Positions 1 to 7,045 of a DNA stretch of 40,769 nucleotides are shown here, one piece after another (the first letter of the stretch is position 1; each line of letters opens with the position of its first letter). Location: assembly GCA_964475945.1 (NCBI GenBank), contig CAYYYF010000012.1, forward strand, positions 1-40,769. Reading direction: 5' to 3'. This DNA comes from JBBIQH01 sp964475945 (GTDB lineage: Archaea; Thermoproteota; Nitrososphaeria; Nitrososphaerales; Nitrosocaldaceae). The notes beneath the pieces were generated by a model. It saw only the letters and a list, made by a program, of their open reading frames with translations, was not told the origin of the DNA and did no database searches. Both the position numbers and the translations under genes were made by a program.

Positions 1-2
1 AG

Positions 3-296
3 ACTAAGGTTATTAAAGTTAACCCTAATAATACTACTAAAGAATGTTATAGATGTGGTAATATCCAGGATATGCAATTACATGAAAGGATATACAGATG
101 CAGTAAATGCAATTTAGTTATTGATAGAGATAGAAATAGCTCTTTAAATATATTGAAGAGAGGATTAATAATGAAATTAGGATTAGGATGGTTACTGGAA
201 AAGATATTACCTACCCTAGGGGCTAGGGGAAGTTACGCCTGTGGAGATCCATTAGGGTCTATGAAACAGGAAGCCTCGCCATTTATGGCGGCGTAG
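3..296 (+). CDS. tnpB: IS200/IS605-family TnpB, C-terminal part (cut by window edge)
   Basis: This is the C-terminal end of a TnpB-type RNA-guided nuclease; the reading frame is open to the left edge, so the gene begins outside the window. Two Cys pairs, CYRC and CSKC, form the TnpB zinc ribbon. They are followed by DRDRNSSLNIL, the RuvC-III motif with its catalytic Asp. The tail KQEASPF near the stop is typical of archaeal TnpB proteins. In the family, TnpB cuts DNA guided by an omega RNA made from the 3' end of the element. Whether a tnpA transposase gene lies upstream cannot be seen. The element sits against a decayed gene, which suggests it inserted there. Confidence 0.85.
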   Translation, partial: TKVIKVNPNNTTKECYRCGNIQDMQLHERIYRCSKCNLVIDRDRNSSLNILKRGLIMKLGLGWLLEKILPTLGARGSYACGDPLGSMKQEASPFMAA

Positions 297-334
297 CTCA
301 CAGTCTAGCCAGTCTAGGAGACTTAGCTATGTGT
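294..334 (+). mobile_element. probable right end of the IS200/IS605 element, imperfect hairpin
   Basis: Just after the tnpB stop, CAGTCTAG occurs twice (301-308 and 310-317). The second copy starts a small stem, AGTC (311-314) with GACT (320-323), closed further out by TAG (306-308) with CTA (327-329). IS200/IS605 right ends carry subterminal imperfect hairpins at this position, and the omega RNA usually ends there. The exact transposon boundary and cleavage tetranucleotide are not resolved; the call rests mainly on position. Confidence 0.35.
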
Positions 335-639
335 AACAACAACTAGGACGATAACTGATATTAAGTTAATTGATCCTGCTGATACTTTCTATAACTGGAC
401 TGGTACTCCATCATTACCAATAATCCTCACCAATAATTGCTTTAATGCAAGCGATTTTGATGTAGGTACTTTAAATCAGGTTGGTGATTGGGCTATAGTA
501 GCAGATACAAACCCTGGAAAGTCATTCATATATGAGTTTACAGTAACATTCCAAGTAGTGCCAGAGAGCATACTATGCAGTAGTAGCAGCACCATTGGCA
601 GCATTCACTGGCTATAGGCTCTTAAAGAGAAGGAATTAA
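327..639 (+). pseudogene. remnant of an exported protein with a VPE-type C-terminal anchor
   Basis: There is no intact gene here, but the sequence reads as protein. The frame from 327 gives an extracellular-looking stretch with FYNWTGTPSLPI and SFIYEFTVTFQVVPES, rich in Thr and Asn. After VPES the sense continues only in the next frame, as AVVAAPLAAFTGYRLLKRRN and a stop at 637-639; the first frame hits TAG at 615-617. That tail is a short hydrophobic helix followed by basic residues after VPE. It is the same architecture as the VPEFP tail of the cupredoxin ending at 21857. No start codon or signal peptide remains, because the 5' part is lost at the tnpB junction. I call it a gene broken by the insertion and by one frameshift near 550-580. 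Confidence 0.6.
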
Positions 640-659
640 GCAGTCTAAATTAAAACTAA

Positions 660-705
660 ATCCTATTTTTATTTTATATTTATATTTATATTTAATCTAT
701 TTATC
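660..705 (+). promoter_or_regulatory. A/T-rich promoter region of nadM
   Basis: A T/A tract with a repeated TTTATA unit fills about 665-695, followed by ATCTATTTAT centred about 27 nt before the nadM ATG. The spacing fits a TATA box for a nearly leaderless transcript. The exact element is ambiguous because the whole tract is A/T-rich. Confidence 0.4.
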
Positions 706-726
706 CTCCTTACCATAATAACCCTT

Positions 727-1281
727 ATGCATGGGCTTCTAATAGGCAGATTCCAGCCATTCCATCTAGGTCATCTTAGTGCTGTAGAGTATGCATTAAA
801 GAGTGTAGATAGACTATGGATAGTTGTAGGATCTGCACAGAAGAGCCATGAGTATAGGAACCCATTCACAGCGGGGGAGAGGATAGAGATGATAAAATCT
901 ACACTAGATGCTTATGGCATAGATGCAAAGAGGTGGCATGCAATACCTATCTATGATGCAGATATCCATTACCTATGGGTTATGCAGGTTAACATGCTTG
1001 TACCTCACTACGATCTTGTATTTACAAATGAGCCATTCACAAAGCTGCTATTCAAGGAGCATGGGAAGGATGTAAAGGAAGTGCCATTGCTCAATAGAAG
1101 CATGCTATCTGGCACAGAGGTTAGGAGAAGGATAGCAGAGGATAGAGAATGGAGATCACTGCTACCAGAGGAGGTTACAAGGGTTATAGAGAGGGTTAAG
1201 GGTGTTGAGAGGATAAAGGTGCTGCATATGCTTATGGAGCATAGCAAGCCTCACCATTACCATCATGATAGCCATCAATAA
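727..1281 (+). CDS. nadM: nicotinamide-nucleotide adenylyltransferase (archaeal NadM)
   Basis: This enzyme joins NMN and ATP to make NAD+, the last common step of NAD biosynthesis. The nucleotidyltransferase signature RFQPFHLGH is at residues 8-16, with both His of the (H/T)xGH motif region. NPFTAGER lies near residues 45-52, and SGTEVRRRI near the C-terminus is the ISSTxxR-type ATP-binding motif. The length of 184 aa is close to the usual 170-185 aa of archaeal NadM. The C-terminus is unusually His-rich (HHYHHDSH), which is probably an unstructured tail that may bind metal; that last point is only a guess. The gene is monocistronic, with an A/T-rich promoter just upstream. Confidence 0.92.
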   Translation: MHGLLIGRFQPFHLGHLSAVEYALKSVDRLWIVVGSAQKSHEYRNPFTAGERIEMIKSTLDAYGIDAKRWHAIPIYDADIHYLWVMQVNMLVPHYDLVFTNEPFTKLLFKEHGKDVKEVPLLNRSMLSGTEVRRRIAEDREWRSLLPEEVTRVIERVKGVERIKVLHMLMEHSKPHHYHHDSHQ

Positions 1282-1343
1282 TTGCTAATTTTAGTGCTAA
1301 CATATACAAAGGTTTATGTAAGAGTAATAGGATAGAGTGCATA

Positions 1344-2477
1344 ATGATATATCCGCCAGAGTATCTAGTGATGATCCCAGGACCAACTAATGTGCCATAC
1401 AGGGTTATGCAGGCTATGCTAACCCCTATAATAAACCATAGGAGTGATGACTTTAGGATGCTCTACAGAAGCCTCCAGGAGAAGTTAAAGTATGTATTCC
1501 AGACAGAGAATGATATAGTAGTATTAACCTCAAGCGGTACAGGTGCAGTCGAGGCATCAGTGGTTAACCTTATACGTAAAGGGGATAGGGCTATAATACC
1601 TGTGAATGGAGAGTTCAGTGAGAGGCTAGCAAAGATGATAGAGCTTGCTGGGGGCGAGGCTATAAAGGTAAAGGCACCATATGGGCAGATACCATCCTTT
1701 GAGCAGGTTAAGGAGGCATTCGATAACAACAAGGATATAAAGGCATTGTATGTTGTATACAACGAGACCTCTACAGGTACAAGGATAACATGGCTTGATA
1801 AGGCTAAAGAACTTATTGCTAGGGATGACTCATACTTTGTAGTAGATGCTGTATCTAACTTTGCTGGAGATGATCTCCCAGTAGATAAGTGGGGTGTAGA
1901 TGTATGTGTAACAGCAAGCCAGAAGTGTATAGCAGCACCGCCTGGTGTAGCAATGCTATCATTAAGCAGTAGGGTGAAGAGGTTCATCCACGATAACCCT
2001 CCTAGCACGCTCTACCTTAACCTACCTAGGTACCTTAAATACTACTATGATAATGCTGAGACACCCTTCACACCAGCATTACCTCTCTTCTTTGCGCTGC
2101 ACGAGGCATTAACCATAATAGAGGAGGAGGGCTTAGAGAATAGGATAAGGAGGCATAAGGAGTGCTCAAAGATATTCTATGAGGAGTTTGCTAGGATGGG
2201 CTTTGAGCACTTCGCTGATAGTAGGTGCAGATCATATACAGTAGTAGCATTGAAGTATCCAGATGGTTTAGATGATAAGAGGTTCAGGAAGACCTTGGCA
2301 GATGAGTTCAAGGTACTGGTTGCTGGAGGGTTTGGGGATATGAAGGGCAAGCTATGGAGGGTAGGATGCATGGGCGATGTTAATACATACCATGTCAAGA
2401 GAACCCTTGCATCAGTAGCCTCTACCCTAGATATGCTAGGGGTAAAGTTAACCACTACCGCCATGCATAAGTATTAA
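1344..2477 (+). CDS. class V PLP-dependent aminotransferase (serine/alanine-glyoxylate type)
   Basis: This is a fold-type I PLP enzyme of the alanine-glyoxylate / serine-pyruvate aminotransferase group. Visible signatures are the N-terminal MIPGPTNVP, the cofactor phosphate loop SSGTGAVEAS at about 63-72, VVDAVSN with the Asp that binds the pyridine nitrogen, and ASQKCIAAPPG with the Schiff-base Lys near residue 194. The 377 aa length is normal for the family. Members interconvert glyoxylate, glycine, serine and alanine; some archaeal ones serve serine or phosphoserine metabolism. The exact substrate cannot be set from sequence. It stands between nadM and an FKBP gene, with no clear functional link. 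Confidence 0.85.
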   Translation: MIYPPEYLVMIPGPTNVPYRVMQAMLTPIINHRSDDFRMLYRSLQEKLKYVFQTENDIVVLTSSGTGAVEASVVNLIRKGDRAIIPVNGEFSERLAKMIELAGGEAIKVKAPYGQIPSFEQVKEAFDNNKDIKALYVVYNETSTGTRITWLDKAKELIARDDSYFVVDAVSNFAGDDLPVDKWGVDVCVTASQKCIAAPPGVAMLSLSSRVKRFIHDNPPSTLYLNLPRYLKYYYDNAETPFTPALPLFFALHEALTIIEEEGLENRIRRHKECSKIFYEEFARMGFEHFADSRCRSYTVVALKYPDGLDDKRFRKTLADEFKVLVAGGFGDMKGKLWRVGCMGDVNTYHVKRTLASVASTLDMLGVKLTTTAMHKY

Positions 2478-2530
2478 CCCAATTTATTATTATAATTAAG
2501 ATTAATAAGGGGAGTGCAAAGATCACTAGT

Positions 2531-3307
2531 ATGCCATTGGAGAAGGGTTCACTCATACTGGTAGATTATACTGCGATAGTTAAGGATACCGGCGAGGTTA
2601 TAGATACTACAAGAGAGGAGGATGCTAAGAAGCATAATATATATGAGAATGATAGGCTGTATGAGCCTAGACTTGTAGCAGTTGGAGAGGGCTGGGTGCT
2701 CAAAGGGTTCGATGAGGCACTGATGAGCGCTAATATAAATGAGGAGATAACCATAGATATACCTGCAGAGAAGGCATTCGGTGCAAGGGATCCAAACAAG
2801 GTTAGGCTTATACCATTAAGGAAGTTAGGGGATAAGGCTGATGGGGCAAAGGTAGGCGATGTTATAGAGATGGATAACAGGGTAGGTATAATAAGATCTA
2901 TAAGCTCTGGTAGAGTTCAGGTAGACTTTAACCATAGGCTTGCTGGGAGGGCGATAACATACTCATTCAAGGTAGTTAAGATACTGGAGGATGATAGAGA
3001 GAGGATAGTTGCACTGATAAGGAGAAGGATGCCTGTAAAGGAGGATAGATTTAGTATAAGCATAAACGACGGTGTATTGGAGTTTGTTATACCAGAAGAG
3101 TATTATATGCAAGAGGGTTTACAGGTAGTAAAGAGAGGAATAGCATATGATATACTCAAGTATGTGAAGAGCATAAAGAGTATAAGATTTGTAGAGGTTT
3201 ATGAGAGGAAGGAGGAGGTCAAGCAGGAGCAGAAGGTAGAGAAGGTAGAAGGGCAGGAGCAGGTAGTAGAGGCTAGCGCTAGCACCAATAATCAATCTCA
3301 GTCTTAA
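2531..3307 (+). CDS. FKBP-type peptidyl-prolyl cis-trans isomerase, long archaeal (SlyD-like) form
   Basis: A prolyl isomerase and chaperone. The FKBP core opens with VDYTAIVKDTGEVIDTT and contains VGEGWVLKGFDEAL and IPAEKAFGARDP, the SlyD-like pattern with an inserted-in-flap domain (about residues 85-145, with VDFNHRLAGRAITYSFKV). The protein is 258 aa, which matches the 26-30 kDa archaeal FKBP class with an extra C-terminal domain. Its last 35 residues are low complexity: a Lys/Glu/Gln run, then Ala/Ser/Asn/Gln. Only 4 nt separate its stop from ncsA, so the two are probably cotranscribed. Likely cytosolic, as no signal peptide is visible. Confidence 0.88.
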   Translation: MPLEKGSLILVDYTAIVKDTGEVIDTTREEDAKKHNIYENDRLYEPRLVAVGEGWVLKGFDEALMSANINEEITIDIPAEKAFGARDPNKVRLIPLRKLGDKADGAKVGDVIEMDNRVGIIRSISSGRVQVDFNHRLAGRAITYSFKVVKILEDDRERIVALIRRRMPVKEDRFSISINDGVLEFVIPEEYYMQEGLQVVKRGIAYDILKYVKSIKSIRFVEVYERKEEVKQEQKVEKVEGQEQVVEASASTNNQSQS

Positions 3308-3311
3308 TGGG

Positions 3312-4244
3312 ATGATAGAAAGGAAGGGATGCATATACTGTAATGCTCAAGCAGTCTATCATAGGAGGTATTCTGGGGAGTATCTCTGCTCAAGATGCTT
3401 CACAAGGTCTATACAGCGTAAGGTTGCTAGAACTATCTCAAAGTACTCCATGATAAAGCATGGGGAGAGTGTAGCAGTAGCAGTATCTGGGGGTAAGGAT
3501 AGCCTATCCCTCTTGCATATACTAAGCAACTCTGCAAGGAAGCATAACAACAGGCTAATTGCTATAACCATAGATGAGGGCATTAAAGGGTACAGGGATG
3601 AAGCGCTCGATATATGCAGAGAGTTTACATCAAGGCTAGGTGTAGAGCATGTAGTATTCTCATACAGGGATCTGTTTGCGAAGACCCTTGATGATATACT
3701 TGCATCTAGGGATGGTAAGGGTCTCAGCGCATGTTCGATCTGCGGCACTTTAAGGAGGAGAGCAATCGATATAGCAGCAGAGCATGTAGGGGCAGATGTT
3801 ATAGCAACCGCGCATAACCTTGATGATATGCTTCAGACATTCCTGATAAATATACTTGCAGGGGATGTTGAGAGGATAGCATGGATCTATCCAGAGCCTA
3901 TCGAGTATGCAGATGGCTTAAGGAAGGTTAAGCCATTCATGGAGGTATATGAGCATGAGGTAGCATTCTATGCACTGATAAATGATATACCATTCCAGAG
4001 TGAGCAGTGCCCATACATGAATGAGGGTATAAGGAGTTACATGAGGGAGTTCATAAACAGACTGGAGGAGGAGCATGCGGGGGTAAAGAATAACATGCTT
4101 AGCACTATACTAAAGATATCAAAGGTACTTAAGGATAACCTAAGCTTCAGCAGGGGTAGATGCAGTATATGCAATAGGGAGTGTAGTAACCCAAAGGGTA
4201 TATGCTCTGTATGCATGATGAGATCAGTGATAGAGAACCTCTGA
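3312..4244 (+). CDS. ncsA: tRNA 2-thiolation protein of the NcsA/Ncs6/TtcA family
   Basis: A PP-loop ATPase that thiolates wobble uridine in tRNA, working in archaea with a ubiquitin-like sulfur carrier. A zinc finger opens the protein (C7, C10, C26, C29). The ATP pyrophosphatase motif SGGKDS is at residues 59-64. SACSICGTLRRR and ATAHNLDD follow, with the catalytic Cys region, and a second zinc site (CSIC...CSNPKGICSVC) closes the protein. The 310 aa length is normal for Ncs6-like proteins. It directly follows the FKBP gene. Its last six codons and stop are copied downstream (repeat at 4295-4321). Confidence 0.88.
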   Translation: MIERKGCIYCNAQAVYHRRYSGEYLCSRCFTRSIQRKVARTISKYSMIKHGESVAVAVSGGKDSLSLLHILSNSARKHNNRLIAITIDEGIKGYRDEALDICREFTSRLGVEHVVFSYRDLFAKTLDDILASRDGKGLSACSICGTLRRRAIDIAAEHVGADVIATAHNLDDMLQTFLINILAGDVERIAWIYPEPIEYADGLRKVKPFMEVYEHEVAFYALINDIPFQSEQCPYMNEGIRSYMREFINRLEEEHAGVKNNMLSTILKISKVLKDNLSFSRGRCSICNRECSNPKGICSVCMMRSVIENL

Positions 4245-4321
4245 TTAAATAACTCACCATGAATATACTATGCTGAGCAGATCAACCAGTAACAAGTGAT
4301 AGAGAACCTCTGATTAAATAA
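4226..4321 (+). repeat. 27-bp direct repeat copying the 3' end of ncsA
   Basis: Positions 4226-4252 and 4295-4321 are identical over 27 bp. The first copy contains the last codons and stop of ncsA; the second lies in the spacer before the ArsA-type gene. The 42 bp between copies show no coding sense. Confidence 0.9.
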
Positions 4322-4357
4322 TAATTAATCCATTAAACTTTTATTTGCTATTATCCT

Positions 4358-5548
4358 ATGAATGGTATGAGAGTTATATTCTACACTGGTAAGGGAGGAA
4401 CAGGTAAGACTATAACATCATCCGCAACAGCACTACTCTGCTCCAAGCTTGGTTATAGGGTACTGCTCATATCCACAGATCCTGCACATACCCTAACAGA
4501 TGCTCTAGGTATTAGGATAGGCAATGAGCCTACATTGGTAAAGGATAATCTTTATGCTATGCAAGTAGACCCTGTTATAGAGATAAGCAAGCATTATCAG
4601 CAACTCATAGAGTATCTAGCATCTTTATTCTCCTCAAGGGGAATAGATGAGACTGTAGCGTATGAGATTGCCATGCTCCCGGGGATGACTACACTATTCT
4701 CCATGCTCAGGTTGGAGGAGTTGGCAAGTTACGATAACGAGTATGATGTTGTCATACTTGATATGATGGCATCTGGCGAGGCATTAAGGTACCTTTACCT
4801 ACCAAGGTTGGTCGGTAGCATAAGTAGGAAGCTATTAAGCTTTGCTGGGCTATTCACTGGTATAGCAAGGTTAGTAGAGCCTATAGCAAAGATGCCTGCA
4901 CCATCGCAGGAGGTTCTTAAGGCAGAGTTTAACCTTCTAGGGAGGCTTGAGAGGCTTGCTGAGATACTTAAGGATAGGGAGCGTACGAGTATAAGGCTTG
5001 TTGCAAACCCAGATATATTTAGTATAGAGAATGCAAAGAGGGCACTTATGTCAGCAAACCTATTTGGGTTAAACGTTGATCTTGCTATTATCAATAAGAT
5101 AATACCATTAGATGTAAGCGATCCATACTTCATGGAGTGGGTAAAGCACCAATCCTCGATGGTTAAGGATGCTGAGGTTAACTTCTACCCTATCCCTATC
5201 AAGAGGGTTAGGTTGTTCAGCAACGAGTTAAGAGGGGTTAGCATGCTTGAGGACTATGCTAAGGAGCTCTTTGGTGATGATGACCCGAGCAGGATATTCT
5301 TCAATGGGGATGTATTCTCATTCGATTACAGCAATGATACATTCAGTGTAAGGATCAAGGTCCCATTCACAAGCAAGGATGACTTTGAGCTTGAGCGTAT
5401 AGGGGATCAGTTGACTGTTAGGGTTAGAGGTGTTACAGGAAATGTTGTTAACATAATACCATTACCATCAGCAACTGTAGGCATGAGGCTTGATAAGGCT
5501 AGACTCCAAGACTCTATGCTAATAGTTACATTCAGGCGTGTTAACTGA
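4358..5548 (+). CDS. ArsA/GET3-type ATPase with C-terminal HSP20-like domain
   Basis: A P-loop ATPase of the SIMIBI class. The deviant Walker A GKGGTGKT is at 11-18, the ArsA signature STDPAHTLTDALG at about 39-51, and switch II lies in VVILDMMASGEALRYLYLP. The region after about residue 310 reads as an all-beta ArsA_HSP20-like module. Family members drive arsenite efflux or, as Get3/TRC40, deliver tail-anchored membrane proteins. No arsB or arsR is nearby, so a chaperone-type role is more likely than arsenic resistance, but this is inference. A single ATPase domain is present, unlike tandem bacterial ArsA. Met4 is a possible alternative start. Confidence 0.85.
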   Translation: MNGMRVIFYTGKGGTGKTITSSATALLCSKLGYRVLLISTDPAHTLTDALGIRIGNEPTLVKDNLYAMQVDPVIEISKHYQQLIEYLASLFSSRGIDETVAYEIAMLPGMTTLFSMLRLEELASYDNEYDVVILDMMASGEALRYLYLPRLVGSISRKLLSFAGLFTGIARLVEPIAKMPAPSQEVLKAEFNLLGRLERLAEILKDRERTSIRLVANPDIFSIENAKRALMSANLFGLNVDLAIINKIIPLDVSDPYFMEWVKHQSSMVKDAEVNFYPIPIKRVRLFSNELRGVSMLEDYAKELFGDDDPSRIFFNGDVFSFDYSNDTFSVRIKVPFTSKDDFELERIGDQLTVRVRGVTGNVVNIIPLPSATVGMRLDKARLQDSMLIVTFRRVN

Positions 5549-5764
5549 TCAGTCCTCCACCCTTACCCTCTCCCTAACTCTGTTATATCTTAATGCATCC
5601 TCGAGTGACTCGATGTAACTACTTAGTAACGAGCCTATGATCCTATTGATCATTAGGCTTAACCTTGCATTAAAGAGTATAAGCATTAACGTTAGCTCTA
5701 TTGAACTACTAAGTAGTGATGCTAATGGGTAGAGTTTAATGCCAGTATATCTATCATACTGCAT
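5549..5764 (-). CDS. small protein of unknown function
   Basis: I do not recognise this 71-aa protein. It shows a mixed hydrophobic helix (SSIELTLMLILFNARLSLMI) and a charged C-terminus (RYNRVRERVRVED). Codons follow the window's style (AGG for Arg, GAG for Glu, ATA for Ile), which supports real coding. An A/T-rich element (TATTAAATA on the minus strand) lies about 30 nt before its ATG, in the 34-nt gap after the PurC-like gene. Its stop directly abuts the stop of the convergent ArsA-type gene. It could be peripheral to the membrane. Confidence 0.55.
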   Translation of the reverse strand: MQYDRYTGIKLYPLASLLSSSIELTLMLILFNARLSLMINRIIGSLLSSYIESLEDALRYNRVRERVRVED

Positions 5765-5798
5765 GGCTATATTAGGTTAGAGAGAAGTATTTAATATT

Positions 5799-6935
5799 TT
5801 ATTCATTGCTTGATGGTACAAGCTTGTATTTATTAAGGTACTCTAGAGCATACAACTCTGCTGCAACTTCTTCCATTGGTCTAACCAAGACACCAGTTAG
5901 GTTAACTATCTCACCAACTTTACCACTCCATAAGGATGCAAGAGAGAGCATGCAGTCAGAGTATGCTGATATAGCATCCCTATGCATCATAGGAGGCTTT
6001 ACTGAGGGATCCTTTGCATACAATGCCCTCCATCCATTATCTATATACCAATTCCTTATGAACTGCTTGCTAATATCTACTATATGCCTCTCCTTACCCT
6101 TTAACTCTTTAATGATGTCATCAACCTTAATACCCCATTTCCTAGAGTAGAAGTCTAGGAACCTTTCTACTATATACTCCTTAACCTCTACCATAAACCT
6201 ATCCTCCTCTGGATTACCGAATGTATCTGCTATACCAACGTTACCATCAGAGTCAACGAATACCTCATACTTACCATCGAACCTTAGAACCCCCTTGCTC
6301 TTTGCATAATCATTTATAATGCTAGTGCATTTTGCTATAAGATAATGGGCATCTTCCCACTGCTCATCTGTAAGCCTGGATCTTAACTTAGCCTCCTCTT
6401 TACTTAATGGTATATCCCCCCTCTTATCATACTTGGTTGTGTAGGATAGTATTAAATTGCCTTTTGCACTAGTAGGTATCAACTCTCCTCCCTTAGGCAT
6501 CTCCTTGAACCCATACTCCCTGTAATCCTTCCTCCCATCTCTTATATCCTTGAGTAGAGAGGATCTAGGATGCAAGTAGTAGTTGAATATGAACTCAAGG
6601 TCAACCATCCTATTCCTTGTGCCTACCTCTACCTTTGATTGATCCAATGGTAACTCTCTTCCTGGTACTCTAACCAGGTTTACCTTAAATCCATCCCTTG
6701 CATTCTCTATGAAGCATGTCCTTATCCCTCCTTGCAATGTAAGTTCATAACTCTTGCCTATTATATACCTCATCGCTATACTCTTGTATGGTATTGTGAA
6801 TGGCCACTTGCCTCTAACCTTGTAATCGAATATAGAGAACTCATCCTTTGGTATAAAGTATGCTATACCCATCTCATCCCCCTTAGGCTCCCTCTCAACC
6901 AATATATCCTTCGATGAGCCCTCTATCCTCTGCAT
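5799..6935 (-). CDS. purC: SAICAR synthetase-like protein (PurC family), archaeal form
   Basis: PurC joins CAIR and aspartate in purine synthesis. The central part has FDGKYEVFVDSDGNVGIADTFG followed by EDRFMV, equivalent to the PurC stretch ending in a D-E-x-x-T-P-D-S/C-x-R-F/Y/L pattern. SKQFIRNWYIDNGW matches the SKQ-x2-R-x2-L/Y motif. The N-terminal third is divergent. At 378 aa it is longer than bacterial PurC (about 240 aa). I start it at the ATG at 6935 because a TATATATA element lies about 27 nt upstream; the longer frame from a TTG at 6974 would run through that promoter. Confidence 0.72.
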   Translation of the reverse strand: MQRIEGSSKDILVEREPKGDEMGIAYFIPKDEFSIFDYKVRGKWPFTIPYKSIAMRYIIGKSYELTLQGGIRTCFIENARDGFKVNLVRVPGRELPLDQSKVEVGTRNRMVDLEFIFNYYLHPRSSLLKDIRDGRKDYREYGFKEMPKGGELIPTSAKGNLILSYTTKYDKRGDIPLSKEEAKLRSRLTDEQWEDAHYLIAKCTSIINDYAKSKGVLRFDGKYEVFVDSDGNVGIADTFGNPEEDRFMVEVKEYIVERFLDFYSRKWGIKVDDIIKELKGKERHIVDISKQFIRNWYIDNGWRALYAKDPSVKPPMMHRDAISAYSDCMLSLASLWSGKVGEIVNLTGVLVRPMEEVAAELYALEYLNKYKLVPSSNE

Positions 6936-6958
6936 AGATAATCTTCTTATGGAATTGT

Positions 6959-6966
6959 TATATATA
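6959..6966 (-). promoter_or_regulatory. TATA box of the purC-like gene
   Basis: TATATATA, a perfect palindrome, is centred about 27 nt before the ATG at 6935 on the minus strand. It decides the start in favour of the inner ATG and implies a nearly leaderless transcript. Confidence 0.6.
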
Positions 6967-7014
6967 CATAGCAAAAACCCTGCCCTTTATGCTGGTAGCT
7001 CACAAACGTTAGCC

Positions 7015-7026
7015 TTTAATATTAAA
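7015..7026 (+). promoter_or_regulatory. palindromic TATA box of the aspartate kinase gene
   Basis: TTTAATATTAAA is a perfect 12-bp palindrome centred 25-26 nt before the ATG at 7046, the spacing expected for an archaeal TATA box of a leaderless gene. Confidence 0.6.
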
Positions 7027-7045
7027 TGATGATAGTAGGGTTGAT

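Noticed and set aside
660..700. TTTATA repeats before nadM as a CRISPR-like or origin-like repeat
   Set aside because: Units are 6-8 bp without spacers and lie in an A/T-rich promoter; no replication gene or origin box is nearby.
4358..5548. Arsenic resistance operon
   Set aside because: No arsenite pump, arsenate reductase or ArsR gene lies near the ArsA-type ATPase.
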